Below, in pieces: positions 38,056-46,243 of a DNA stretch of 64,000 nt. Position numbers and translations under genes: made by a program. A model generated the notes under the pieces. That model saw only the letters and a list, made by a program, of their open reading frames with translations. It made no database searches and had not been told where the DNA came from. Source of the DNA: Vibrio gazogenes (GTDB taxonomy: Bacteria; Pseudomonadota; Gammaproteobacteria; Enterobacterales; Vibrionaceae); the NCBI RefSeq assembly GCF_002196515.1, contig NZ_CP018835.1:1674001-1738000 (forward strand), given 5' to 3'. Positions within the stretch are counted from its first letter, which is position 1. The number at the start of each line of letters is the position of its first letter.

Positions 38056-38868
38056 TTAACTCTGCGAGTCGGCTTGTATCTTCAGCCGAACTTTCCAAAT
38101 CACACTCGACGCGATAAATAACCCGGCGGCAATACAAACCATTGTGGGGCCAGTCGGCGTATCCAAAAGGTAGGAAGTGCGTAAACCAATCACACTGGCA
38201 CTACAGCCAATCACTGCGGCAAGCATCACCATCATTTCCGGTGTCTGACTAAACGGCCGGGCTGTCGCCGCAGGAATAATCAGCATCGCCACAATCAGCA
38301 GTACACCAACCACTTTAATGGCAACAGCGACCACGACAGCAAGTGCAATAGTGAGAATGAGTTGTTCCCGTTTAGGCGAAAAGCCACTGGCCAGTGCTAA
38401 ATCTTTATTCAGTGTCGATAACAGCAACCCAGACCAACGCAAACGAATCAGCCCGATCACAAACAAAGTTCCCACCCAAATAACCAGCAGATCCATTTTG
38501 CTGACGGCCAGAATGTCGCCAAATAAGTACGCCATGAGATCCAATCGAATACCGGAGAGAAATGACACCGCCACAAGCCCAACCGCCAGAGCAGAATGCG
38601 CCATCACGCCCAACAGCGTATCCATGGCATACCCTCGCCCGGAAAACGAAGACACCGTGATAGCCATGAGCAACGCAATAAACAATACGCCAGGGAAAAT
38701 TGGCAGTGAAAAAGAGAGCGATAATGCGACGCCCAACATGGAGGCATGCGCCGTGGCATCGCCAAAATAAGCCATACGACGCCATACAATAAAGCACCCC
38801 AGGGGCGCTGCGGCTAAAGTCACACCAATGCCAGCGAAAGCGGCGCGCCAAAGAAAATCATCCAGCAT
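38056..38868 (-). CDS. znuB: Zinc ABC transporter permease ZnuB
   Basis: ZnuB is the inner-membrane channel of the ZnuABC zinc importer. The 270-residue product has about eight hydrophobic segments and the family N-terminus Phe-Ala-Gly-Ile-Gly-Val-Thr-Leu-Ala-Ala-Ala-Pro-Leu-Gly-Cys-Phe with Arg-Arg-Met-Ala-Tyr-Phe-Gly-Asp-Ala, the coupling motif. The start overlaps the end of znuC by 11 bases. Zur control comes from the operator upstream of znuC. Confidence 0.96.
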   Translation of the reverse strand: MLDDFLWRAAFAGIGVTLAAAPLGCFIVWRRMAYFGDATAHASMLGVALSLSFSLPIFPGVLFIALLMAITVSSFSGRGYAMDTLLGVMAHSALAVGLVAVSFLSGIRLDLMAYLFGDILAVSKMDLLVIWVGTLFVIGLIRLRWSGLLLSTLNKDLALASGFSPKREQLILTIALAVVVAVAIKVVGVLLIVAMLIIPAATARPFSQTPEMMVMLAAVIGCSASVIGLRTSYLLDTPTGPTMVCIAAGLFIASSVIWKVRLKIQADSQS

Positions 38869-39589
38869 TTAATGCTCCCCGGTGTCTGTAATGAGAGGAA
38901 TTTTGATGCCGATACACGCCTAAAACATCATCGTCATCAAGACCAAACAGTGTTTTATATTCCGGTGACTGACTGACCGTTTCCGGAACACCTTCGCAGC
39001 AGATATGACCGTTTAAACAGATAACCCGATCCGTTCGTTTCATCACCACATGCAAATCGTGACTGACCATCATCACCGCACACCCGCTTTCCTGACGGAT
39101 CGCATCAATCTGTTGATAAAAATCCACCGTGCCACGTTGGTCGAGCCCTTGTGTGGCTTCATCCAACAGAAGCAATGAGGGTTCTTCCAACAATGCCCGG
39201 GCCAAAAGAACCCGTTGCAGTTGTCCGCCGGACAAGGACCTCACCTGCTGTTTTTCCATGCCTGCAACACCAGCACGCGCTAAAGCCTGCCTAATCGCTT
39301 CTTTTGAGTGACGCTGCGGCAGCGTCAAAAACCGATTGACCGTCATCGGTAGCGTCTCATCAATATGGAGCCGTTGCGGCACGTAGCCGATCTTCAGATC
39401 GGCAGATCGAATCACTTGCCCACTCGTCGGAGACACCGCGCCTATCAAGGTTTTTAATAACGTTGACTTACCAGAACCATTCGGGCCGACAATCGTAACG
39501 ATTTCACCCCGACTCACCGAAATATTGACGCGATCCAAGATCGTGTGATGACCAAACTTAACGGACAACGCTTGTGAAGAAATCAACAT
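38858..39589 (-). CDS. znuC: Zinc ABC transporter ATPase ZnuC
   Basis: ZnuC powers ZnuAB. It has Walker A Gly-Pro-Asn-Gly-Ser-Gly-Lys-Ser-Thr, signature Leu-Ser-Gly-Gly-Gln-Leu-Gln-Arg, Walker B Leu-Leu-Leu-Leu-Asp-Glu-Ala, and the switch His in Val-Ser-His-Asp. At 243 residues it is normal in length. It diverges from znuA across the Zur box and overlaps znuB. Confidence 0.96.
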   Translation of the reverse strand: MLISSQALSVKFGHHTILDRVNISVSRGEIVTIVGPNGSGKSTLLKTLIGAVSPTSGQVIRSADLKIGYVPQRLHIDETLPMTVNRFLTLPQRHSKEAIRQALARAGVAGMEKQQVRSLSGGQLQRVLLARALLEEPSLLLLDEATQGLDQRGTVDFYQQIDAIRQESGCAVMMVSHDLHVVMKRTDRVICLNGHICCEGVPETVSQSPEYKTLFGLDDDDVLGVYRHQNSSHYRHRGALNAG

Positions 39590-39666
39590 CTACCTTCTCT
39601 CAATGGTGTGACGATATCGGACAAACTTTTTAAGAAAGACCGACAGATAAGATACCCAAACAAAAA

Positions 39667-39684
39667 GTTATGTTATAACATAAC
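39667..39684. promoter_or_regulatory. Zur box between znuC and znuA
   Basis: GTTATGTTATAACATAAC is a perfect 18-bp palindrome and agrees with the core of known gammaproteobacterial Zur operators (ATGTTATA...TATAACAT). It lies 78 bases from the znuC start and 53 from the znuA start, so one Zur dimer pair could repress both arms. Confidence 0.9.
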
Positions 39685-39736
39685 AATTCAATTTACCACT
39701 CTGACAATTCTTATTGCATACGATCAGGAGAACATC

Positions 39737-40702
39737 ATGCTCAAAAAAGCCATATCCGGTATTGCTATCGCTTTGGCAACCGTTTCGCAGGCTTACGCTC
39801 AAGCCCCTCATGTCGCCGTTGACATCGCACCATTACATTCACTGGTCGCGCAGGTGATGGATGGCGTCGGTCAACCGGATCTACTCATCCGCGCTGAAGC
39901 GTCCCCTCATGAATATCATTTGCGCCCGTCTGAGGCGAAGGCACTCTCACAAGCAGATATTGTGTTTTGGATTGGTGAAGGATTAACCCCTTGGCTTGAA
40001 AAACCACTTTCAAGTTTAGCGAGTTCAGCGGTTAAGGTTGAAATGGCAGAAGTGAAGGGAACAACCCTGTATGACTTCCGTCAAGGCGCAACATTCGAAG
40101 CCCATGAACACCACGGAGAACATCATGATGGAGACCATGACGGTGATCATCATGAAGAACACCATCATGAAGGACATCATCACGAAGGACATGACCCTCA
40201 TATGTGGCTGGATCCCCAAAATGCCGAAGTTTGGGTCACAGCGATTGCTAACACATTGTCGAATGCAGACAGTGAACATACGCAGCTTTATCAACAAAAT
40301 GCCAAAGCAACGATCATTCGTTTACATCAGCTTAGCGATAAAATAGCGCAGCAGGCCCAAACCCTCAAAGGCGTTAAATTCATCGTATTTCATGATGCTT
40401 ACCAATATTTTGAGCGCCGCTTCCATCTGTTGGCTTCTGGGGCGATTTCCATTTCTGACGCATCGAAACCCAGCCCGGCCCGAATTGCCAAGATTCGCCA
40501 AACAGTCAAAGATCTGGGGGTGACCTGTGTGTTTACCGAACCACAATTCAACCCTGAATTGGTGCACTCGGTCTTTGAAAATTCAGCCGTCACAACCATC
40601 GGCACCATGGATCCCATTGGTGCGAACATTCCGGTTGGCAAAGATCATTACCGAGCGCTGTTAGTCGCGATGATCGACAGCCTGAAGCAGTGTCATCGTT
40701 AA
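39737..40702 (+). CDS. znuA: Periplasmic zinc-binding protein ZnuA
   Basis: ZnuA captures zinc in the periplasm for ZnuBC. The 321-residue protein has a signal peptide ending Ser-Gln-Ala-Tyr-Ala, zinc ligands in Ala-Ser-Pro-His-Glu-Tyr-His and His-Met-Trp-Leu-Asp-Pro, and a His/Asp/Glu-rich loop (about residues 120-155, over 15 His) typical of ZnuA. ATG 39737 has CAGGAG eight bases upstream; the frame extends 43 codons further to 39608 across the Zur box, which cannot be coding. Expression should rise when zinc is scarce. Confidence 0.96.
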   Translation: MLKKAISGIAIALATVSQAYAQAPHVAVDIAPLHSLVAQVMDGVGQPDLLIRAEASPHEYHLRPSEAKALSQADIVFWIGEGLTPWLEKPLSSLASSAVKVEMAEVKGTTLYDFRQGATFEAHEHHGEHHDGDHDGDHHEEHHHEGHHHEGHDPHMWLDPQNAEVWVTAIANTLSNADSEHTQLYQQNAKATIIRLHQLSDKIAQQAQTLKGVKFIVFHDAYQYFERRFHLLASGAISISDASKPSPARIAKIRQTVKDLGVTCVFTEPQFNPELVHSVFENSAVTTIGTMDPIGANIPVGKDHYRALLVAMIDSLKQCHR

Positions 40703-40715
40703 TATCAATACCACT

Positions 40716-40766
40716 GAGCCTCCTCTTACCTGCATAGATTTACCATGCTTAGAGAGAGGCTCTTTG
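40716..40766 (+). terminator. Probable terminator after znuA
   Basis: GAGCCTC and GAGGCTC pair at the base of a hairpin with a long loop and are followed by TTTGCTTC. The stem is good but the T-run is short, so this call is moderate. Confidence 0.5.
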
Positions 40767-40900
40767 CTTCCAACTCATCACAGCCTCTAGCACCGCCTTA
40801 AAGCCTCCTCCCTGTCAGCAAGACAATTTCAGCACATCGATCTTATTTTTCAATTGAGTTTTGTCGAACTTTCGATCAATAATGACCGAAAGTCATTAGC

Positions 40901-40922
40901 AATTGATAATCATTATCATTTC
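40901..40922 (+). promoter_or_regulatory. Fur box upstream of the ABC transporter pair
   Basis: GATAATCATTATC (40905-40917) is a perfect palindrome inside AATTGATAATCATTATCATT, close to the Fur consensus GATAATGATAATCATTATC. It lies 84 bases before the first transporter gene and suggests iron repression of the operon. The rest of 40767-41000 holds no gene. Confidence 0.85.
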
Positions 40923-41000
40923 AAATTGAATGAGAAATAAAGTCACCTGAGAGACAGATACGCCATGTTGTACGGCATCCGCAGGCATAAGGAATCATCA

Positions 41001-42623
41001 ATGAACAAAGAACAACACCAAGCACAGCTATTCGACCCTTTATTGAGACCGGCTATCAAACCTGTATTACCACAACTCGGTTTAGGCATACTCGCAGAGG
41101 GAATCGCTGGTTTAGCGACACTCGCTGCACTCTGGTGCCTCATTCACCTGATAGCGGATCTCTCTCTCATTTGGGTACTCTATGCCTGTGCCTGTTGGGG
41201 GATCGGAGCGATTTGTTCATCAAGCGCATCATGGATTTCCCATCAGGCCGAAGCCGTTTTTTCATCAAGACTACGCCGTCAGGTCGCCACTCACTTAACG
41301 CAACTCCCGACCCGAACGTTAGCACGCTACGATGACAACGCACTACGGCGATTAGTGTCTGAAGATATTGCCGCCCTGCACCACGTGGTCGCTCACTTAC
41401 CCGCAGAAATCGCGACGTTTATCATTGTCCCTGCCGCTTCGGTGATCATGCTGCTCATGATGTCCGGACCAATCTCTTTGCTCGCTTTAATCCCCGGATG
41501 TATCGCTGCCATGTATTACCTGATCTTCGTCCCGCGTTATTCAATACGTTTTAATGTTGAACGGGTGGCAGCCATGGAGACCATCGTCACCGCGATTAAC
41601 AACTATGTCCGTGGGATCCGCATTCATCGCCTTTTCAATGCACAATCCGGTGCGCTTGCGGATTACCATGACGCAACCAACCGATTCACACAGGGCATGG
41701 TCACGTGGGTAAGTCATGTCGCAACCGCAGCCGCGATTGCCACCGCGTTATTACAGGCGGTGGCAACATTTGCCATCGCGTATTGGGTCTCTTATGAACT
41801 CAGCCCTGTAGCGCTCGCAGCGACGATGCTTTTCGGGCTGGCAATCGTCACCCCGTCATTGCGCCTCGGACATGGTCTCGACTACCTTTCCTCCAGCCGC
41901 GTTGCGGGCCAGCGCATCGCTGAATTGCTGCGTGAAACAACACTTCCCAAAGGCAATGCTTCTCTTCAGGGGGATGACGCAAAACTCACCGCACAAGCCA
42001 TCCGTATTCATACCGAGAACGGAGCGCTGATTGAGCATTTTTCTCACCAATTTTCCCCCGGAAAACTCACAGTCATCATGGGGCCAAGCGGCAGTGGCAA
42101 AACAACCCTACTCCGGATACTTGCAGGGTTTGAGCAGTCAGACAGTGGTGCGGTTTGTCTGGGGAACCAAAGTATTGTGGCGCTCGATGAGCAAGTCCGT
42201 CATCAGACGATCCAGTTGCTACCGCAAACAAACCCCGTGCTCAATGCCACGGTCCGGGAGAATTTATGGCTGACCGCACCGGATGCCAGTGATCAACAAC
42301 TCCATGATGCGCTGACGCATGCCCAACTGGAGATCGACTTAGATGTCGATGCAACAATACTGTCTGGTGGAGAACAGCAAAGAGTCGGACTGGCACGCTT
42401 ATTCTTGAGCCCGGCAACGATCCTACTGCTGGATGAACCCACCAGTGCTTTGGACCACGCAAATGCGCATCAGCTCATGGCAGCATTGTTACATTTGACG
42501 CATAGCCAAAATAAAACGCTGATCATGGTGACTCATGATCCCGCTCTGGCCGCTCAGGCTGACCAACTCATTGATCTCAAAACATCACCACAATTCAAAG
42601 CATCATCACAACACAAGGAATGA
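41001..42623 (+). CDS. Fur-linked ABC half-transporter 1 (fused permease-ATPase)
   Basis: The 540-residue protein has about six membrane helices (residues 25-300) followed by a nucleotide-binding domain with Walker A Gly-Pro-Ser-Gly-Ser-Gly-Lys-Thr-Thr, signature Leu-Ser-Gly-Gly-Glu-Gln-Gln-Arg and Walker B Leu-Leu-Leu-Asp-Glu-Pro. It pairs with the next gene to form a heterodimer with an exporter fold. The pair resembles YbtPQ/IrtAB-type transporters, which import siderophores despite an exporter fold, and the Fur box fits that role. CydDC-like thiol export is a weaker alternative. ATG 41001 has AAGGAAT upstream; the frame extends 12 codons further. Confidence 0.78.
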   Translation: MNKEQHQAQLFDPLLRPAIKPVLPQLGLGILAEGIAGLATLAALWCLIHLIADLSLIWVLYACACWGIGAICSSSASWISHQAEAVFSSRLRRQVATHLTQLPTRTLARYDDNALRRLVSEDIAALHHVVAHLPAEIATFIIVPAASVIMLLMMSGPISLLALIPGCIAAMYYLIFVPRYSIRFNVERVAAMETIVTAINNYVRGIRIHRLFNAQSGALADYHDATNRFTQGMVTWVSHVATAAAIATALLQAVATFAIAYWVSYELSPVALAATMLFGLAIVTPSLRLGHGLDYLSSSRVAGQRIAELLRETTLPKGNASLQGDDAKLTAQAIRIHTENGALIEHFSHQFSPGKLTVIMGPSGSGKTTLLRILAGFEQSDSGAVCLGNQSIVALDEQVRHQTIQLLPQTNPVLNATVRENLWLTAPDASDQQLHDALTHAQLEIDLDVDATILSGGEQQRVGLARLFLSPATILLLDEPTSALDHANAHQLMAALLHLTHSQNKTLIMVTHDPALAAQADQLIDLKTSPQFKASSQHKE

Positions 42624-44233
42624 ACGGTATGACTTTAGCGAGCCACATCCCATCCGGTGCCACGCCGTCAAGATGGCCCTTACATGCCAAGCGTCGACTG
42701 ATTTGGATTAGTCTCAGTTGGTGTTTGGTCGCCGCCCTGGAAGCCATAGCCTATACAGTGCTGGCACAAGCTATCACACACCAACAGTCTCCGGTTTGGG
42801 TCTTACTCACCGCCTGCGTTGCGATACTCATGACAGTCTTCACGACACGAGCAGGTTTTTTCTGTGGTGTTCGACTGTCCGGTGATTTATACGAAGCGTT
42901 GGGGCAAGCGCTCGCCCGGGCCAAACTTTCATGGTTGACCGATACACGCCGGGCCCAACTCGCCATGTTAGCTTCTCAAGGTATTCCCGGATTCATGAGT
43001 GTGCCGGCCCACCAGATACAAACTTTCCTGCATGCGCCATTGCTGCCCCTGTTTCTGGTCTGCGGCATTGCATGGTTGTCAGGACCAGCAGTTGCATTGC
43101 TCACCGCTGGCACGCTTGCTCTGTCACTATTCCTGCAATTTAAAGCCCAAATGGCACTGATTGAGAGTGATAAAACAAGGCATGCTGCCAATATCGGAAC
43201 TGCAAACGCGACCATCGAATTCGTTGACCATTTGGAGCTGTTGCGCACCACCGCGGGGCCAGCAAGGGCAATCGGGCGCATCGAACAACAATGGCAAACA
43301 CAAGAACAGGTTCTGGCCAATACCAACCGCGCGGCTGCCAAAGCAACATTACTCTCAGCGGTCGCCAAATCTTTGCCGTTAGCCTGCATCAGTGCTTACC
43401 TCACCTTCACAACTATCAGCACACCCATTATGACTCTGGCGCTGTTGGTGTTAGTCACCCGTGCAGCCGCCCCGCTCGGTGAACTGGCATTGGCAGGTTT
43501 GGGAATTAATCAGTTACGAGCAGCAGTAGACGACTATCTCCAAAGTACCTTGGTTCCGACCTTACCTGAACCAGAAGCAGCGCACGCTTTAGTCCCGGAT
43601 GGGTACCATCTCTCCCTGAAGAACATCTGCCAACCCCCCGCCCTCAATCAGATCAGCGCGGAGATTGAACCGGGTGCGCATGTCATCATTTCCGGGCCAA
43701 GTGGTAGCGGGAAAAGTACCTTGCTTGAACTACTCATGCGCTTTGATGATCCCCAAAGCGGGGCGATCACCTTTGGTGGTGTGCCTTTGCATCAGATGCG
43801 CTACGCCGAACTGACCTCACATATCGCTTATGTTGCACAGGATCCGGTCGTGTTCACTGGCACCTTGGCCGAAAATATCCGTCTAGGTCGTGCCGGGACA
43901 AGTCGAGCTGACGTCGAAACCGCAGCACGACACGCCATGCTGGGGCATGTCATCGACCGCTCCCCCGACGGGATTGATCAGCCAGTTGGTCATCAAGGCA
44001 GTGCACTTTCTGGCGGAGAAAGACAACGGATCGCCATCGCGCGCGCACTCCTCAAAGCAGCACCGGTGCTTATTCTCGATGAAGCAACCGCAGCGCTCGA
44101 TGAAGAGACCGAACGACAGATTGCAGCATACGTGGGCACGCTACCTGCGACGCTAATTATCGTCACTCACAGAGACCCGACGATTTGGCAGCCGACACAA
44201 ATCATCACACTGACTGAACCGACACAGATATAA
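42620..44233 (+). CDS. Fur-linked ABC half-transporter 2 (fused permease-ATPase)
   Basis: This 537-residue partner has an N-terminal six-helix membrane domain and a C-terminal ATPase with Walker A Gly-Pro-Ser-Gly-Ser-Gly-Lys-Ser-Thr, Gln-loop Tyr-Val-Ala-Gln-Asp-Pro, signature Leu-Ser-Gly-Gly-Glu-Arg-Gln-Arg, Walker B Leu-Ile-Leu-Asp-Glu-Ala and His in Val-Thr-His-Arg. Its ATG overlaps the TGA of the first gene as ATGA; a second ATG at 42629, better spaced from AAGGAA, is also possible. Both subunits keep complete ATPase motifs. Iron or siderophore transport is inferred from the Fur box. Confidence 0.78.
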   Translation: MNGMTLASHIPSGATPSRWPLHAKRRLIWISLSWCLVAALEAIAYTVLAQAITHQQSPVWVLLTACVAILMTVFTTRAGFFCGVRLSGDLYEALGQALARAKLSWLTDTRRAQLAMLASQGIPGFMSVPAHQIQTFLHAPLLPLFLVCGIAWLSGPAVALLTAGTLALSLFLQFKAQMALIESDKTRHAANIGTANATIEFVDHLELLRTTAGPARAIGRIEQQWQTQEQVLANTNRAAAKATLLSAVAKSLPLACISAYLTFTTISTPIMTLALLVLVTRAAAPLGELALAGLGINQLRAAVDDYLQSTLVPTLPEPEAAHALVPDGYHLSLKNICQPPALNQISAEIEPGAHVIISGPSGSGKSTLLELLMRFDDPQSGAITFGGVPLHQMRYAELTSHIAYVAQDPVVFTGTLAENIRLGRAGTSRADVETAARHAMLGHVIDRSPDGIDQPVGHQGSALSGGERQRIAIARALLKAAPVLILDEATAALDEETERQIAAYVGTLPATLIIVTHRDPTIWQPTQIITLTEPTQI

Positions 44234-44340
44234 AAACGCATGGTTCAATATCGTCAGCATTTGAATCATAATGAAAAAACGGTAGCGCGCGATGCACAGA
44301 CTCGCGTTCTGCCTGCAATCATTGTGTTTTTTAGCGAATC

Positions 44341-44976
44341 ATGAGCGAGGCAATGGATAAAAATACCGATATCAAAACAACGCAGTTACACCGACGAACG
44401 CGATCACCGCACACCAGACGGACAGCGTTGATGGATGCTGCTGAACATTTATTTTTAACCAAAGGGATTCATGAGACTCGGATCGAAGATATTACCGCTG
44501 CGGCTCACGTCGCCAAAGGGACCTTTTATATTTACTTTCATTCCCGCGATAGCCTGTTACACGCCTTACAGCAGCGTTTTATGACCAGCTTTTGCGTGCG
44601 GATTGATAGCGCGCTTGCCCAATGCCGACCCGATGATTGGCAATCGCAACTGCACACTTGGTTCACAACCGCAGTCGACGGGTTACTCGATCAGATAATT
44701 CTTCACGACATGCTCTTTCAGGACGTACATCCCAACCAAGAACGCAGTCTGATGAGTGAAAATCCGGTTATTGAGCAGTTATGTGCTTTACTACAACAAG
44801 GTGATCAGGCGAACGTATGGCAAGTGCCAGCGCCCAACATGATGGCGCTAATGATGTTTCATGCCATGCATGGATTAGTGGATGACGCACTGGCACGGGG
44901 AGAGATTGACCATCGCTCATCTTTAGTCAGCATATTAACCGAGACCTTTAGCAAAGCACTCGGGCAATCAACTTGA
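44341..44976 (+). CDS. TetR/AcrR-family transcriptional regulator
   Basis: The 211-residue product has a TetR helix-turn-helix at about residues 30-75: Ala-Ala-Glu-His-Leu-Phe, then Thr-Arg-Ile-Glu-Asp-Ile-Thr-Ala-Ala-Ala, then Lys-Gly-Thr-Phe-Tyr-Ile-Tyr-Phe. A helical ligand-binding C-terminus follows. It lies 107 bases after the transporter pair on the same strand and is its likely local regulator, but its ligand is unknown. ATG 44341 has a weak ribosome-binding site; an in-frame ATG at 44353 is an alternative. Confidence 0.88.
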   Translation: MSEAMDKNTDIKTTQLHRRTRSPHTRRTALMDAAEHLFLTKGIHETRIEDITAAAHVAKGTFYIYFHSRDSLLHALQQRFMTSFCVRIDSALAQCRPDDWQSQLHTWFTTAVDGLLDQIILHDMLFQDVHPNQERSLMSENPVIEQLCALLQQGDQANVWQVPAPNMMALMMFHAMHGLVDDALARGEIDHRSSLVSILTETFSKALGQST

Positions 44977-45087
44977 ACACTTTCAGCGATGACGACGCTT
45001 ACACATTCTCAAAAAAATAAATGTTTCCCAACATAAAACGTTCTCAAAAATAAGACACTTCCGTGATGCTTATTCCACTTCTTTCAG

Positions 45088-45140
45088 GCAAGTTTTTGCT
45101 CACCGGGCAACTTCTTGCTCGCCTCTGGGCAAGATCTTGC
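45088..45140 (+). promoter_or_regulatory. Three phased GCAA-N4-TTGC sites upstream of hcp
   Basis: GCAAGTTTTTGC (45088-45099), GCAACTTCTTGC (45107-45118) and GCAAGATCTTGC (45129-45140) are three copies of one inverted repeat. They start 19 and 22 bases apart, about two helical turns each, and end 54 bases before the sigma-54 -24 element. This is the expected geometry for an enhancer-binding activator. In V. cholerae hcp operons depend on RpoN and the activator VasH, so these are proposed as VasH-type sites; no published motif was compared. Confidence 0.65.
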
Positions 45141-45193
45141 TTGTATCTATATTTATATCTTTATAACCGATTGATTTTATTAACATGTATGAG

Positions 45194-45210
45194 TTGGCAC
45201 AGCCCTTGCT
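45194..45210 (+). promoter_or_regulatory. Sigma-54 promoter of hcp
   Basis: TTGGCACAGCCCTTGCT matches the full -24/-12 consensus (TGGCAC-N5-TTGC). The expected transcription start is near 45220, leaving a leader of about 65 bases before hcp. The rest of 44977-45287 has no gene. Confidence 0.88.
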
Positions 45211-45287
45211 CTTACAGTACAAGAGCCTAAAGGTTCTATGTGCATTAAAAACATGAACTTATTATAGATAATTGAAGGAATTTCAGA

Positions 45288-45806
45288 ATGCCAACTCCAT
45301 GTTATATCTCTATCGAAGGTGAAACTCAGGGGCTAATCACGTCAGGCGCTTGTACAGCTGATTCTATCGGTGACTCTTTTGTTGAAGGTCACGAAGATGA
45401 AATGATGGTTCAACAGTTTGACCACGTTGTCACTGTTCCGACTGATCCTCAGTCTGGTCAGCCTGCTGGTCAACGTGTTCACAAGCCTTTCAAATTCACT
45501 GTGAACCTGAACAAAGCTGTTCCTCTGCTGTATAACGCATTGGCTTCAGGTGAAAAAATGTCTTCTGTTACTTTGAAGTGGTACCGCACTTCAATCGAAG
45601 GTAAACAAGAAAACTTCTTCACCACAACACTTGAAAACGCAACGATCGTTAACATCGAGTGTGCAATGCCACATTGCCAAAACCCAGCAGACGCTGATTT
45701 CACTCAAAACCTGACTGTATCAATGTCTTACCGTAAGATCACTTGGGATCACGTTAACGCGGGTACTTCAGGTGCTGACGACTGGCGTAAGCCAATCGAA
45801 GCTTAA
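45288..45806 (+). CDS. hcp: Type VI secretion tube protein Hcp
   Basis: Hcp forms stacked hexameric rings that make the inner tube of the type VI secretion needle and also carry effectors. The 172-residue product starts Met-Pro-Thr-Pro-Cys-Tyr-Ile-Ser-Ile-Glu-Gly and has the family segments His-Lys-Pro-Phe-Lys-Phe-Thr, Ala-Leu-Ala-Ser-Gly-Glu, and Ser-Tyr-Arg-Lys-Ile-Thr-Trp. The length equals that of V. cholerae Hcp. AAGGAA precedes the start. It heads an auxiliary cluster under sigma-54 control, with a terminator separating it from vgrG. Confidence 0.97.
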   Translation: MPTPCYISIEGETQGLITSGACTADSIGDSFVEGHEDEMMVQQFDHVVTVPTDPQSGQPAGQRVHKPFKFTVNLNKAVPLLYNALASGEKMSSVTLKWYRTSIEGKQENFFTTTLENATIVNIECAMPHCQNPADADFTQNLTVSMSYRKITWDHVNAGTSGADDWRKPIEA

Positions 45807-45860
45807 TTGTCTGATGGGCAGGCACCTGATGTGCCAGTCCGACAATGCTTTGATGGTCAT

Positions 45861-45894
45861 GTTGCTCACCCTTGGTGGGCAACATTATTTTCGT
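45861..45894 (+). terminator. Terminator after hcp
   Basis: GTTGCTCACC and GGTGGGCAAC pair (one T-G) around CTT and are followed by ATTATTTT. It would make an abundant hcp-only transcript, with vgrG expressed by read-through or its own promoter. Confidence 0.75.
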
Positions 45895-45930
45895 TCAATA
45901 CATCGTATTGAACTTCTAATCAATAAGACA

Positions 45931-45987
45931 ATATACCTGAACAACTTTAATCAGAAGAGACTCGCTTCAGAGGTTGTTCAGGTATAT
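45931..45987. repeat. Perfect 15-bp inverted repeat between hcp and vgrG
   Basis: ATATACCTGAACAAC and GTTGTTCAGGTATAT are exact complements separated by 27 bases. Its TATACC...GGTATA ends resemble those of the 87-bp element at 37960, so it may be a smaller relative of that repeat family. The rest of 45807-46243 has no gene. Confidence 0.75.
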
Positions 45988-46111
45988 GTGTTGTTAGGCA
46001 AGATGGCTGGGGCGACAGTTTAAAACTGAGAGATTCCTTCAGGAAAATTGCTTTCTCGTTGATTTCCCCGCCAATTTTTCATTTTCATCAAGACTCATAT
46101 ATTCATCCGGT

Positions 46112-46117
46112 TATAAT
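46112..46117 (+). promoter_or_regulatory. Candidate -10 element of vgrG copy 1
   Basis: TATAAT lies 22 bases after TTTTCATC. The same pair with the same spacing precedes vgrG copy 2 (TATAAT at 58805), although the sequences around it have diverged. No good -35 is seen, so an activator may be needed. Confidence 0.35.
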
Positions 46118-46243
46118 CGAAAATCGGGCCGAACCCATGTCATTCACGACGGTGAAGATCCTTAAGGACGCACTGATTTCACAGGTGACAAAATGAATGG
46201 GTATGTGAAAACTCAGTCAACTCAACAATGTCAGGTAAAAACT

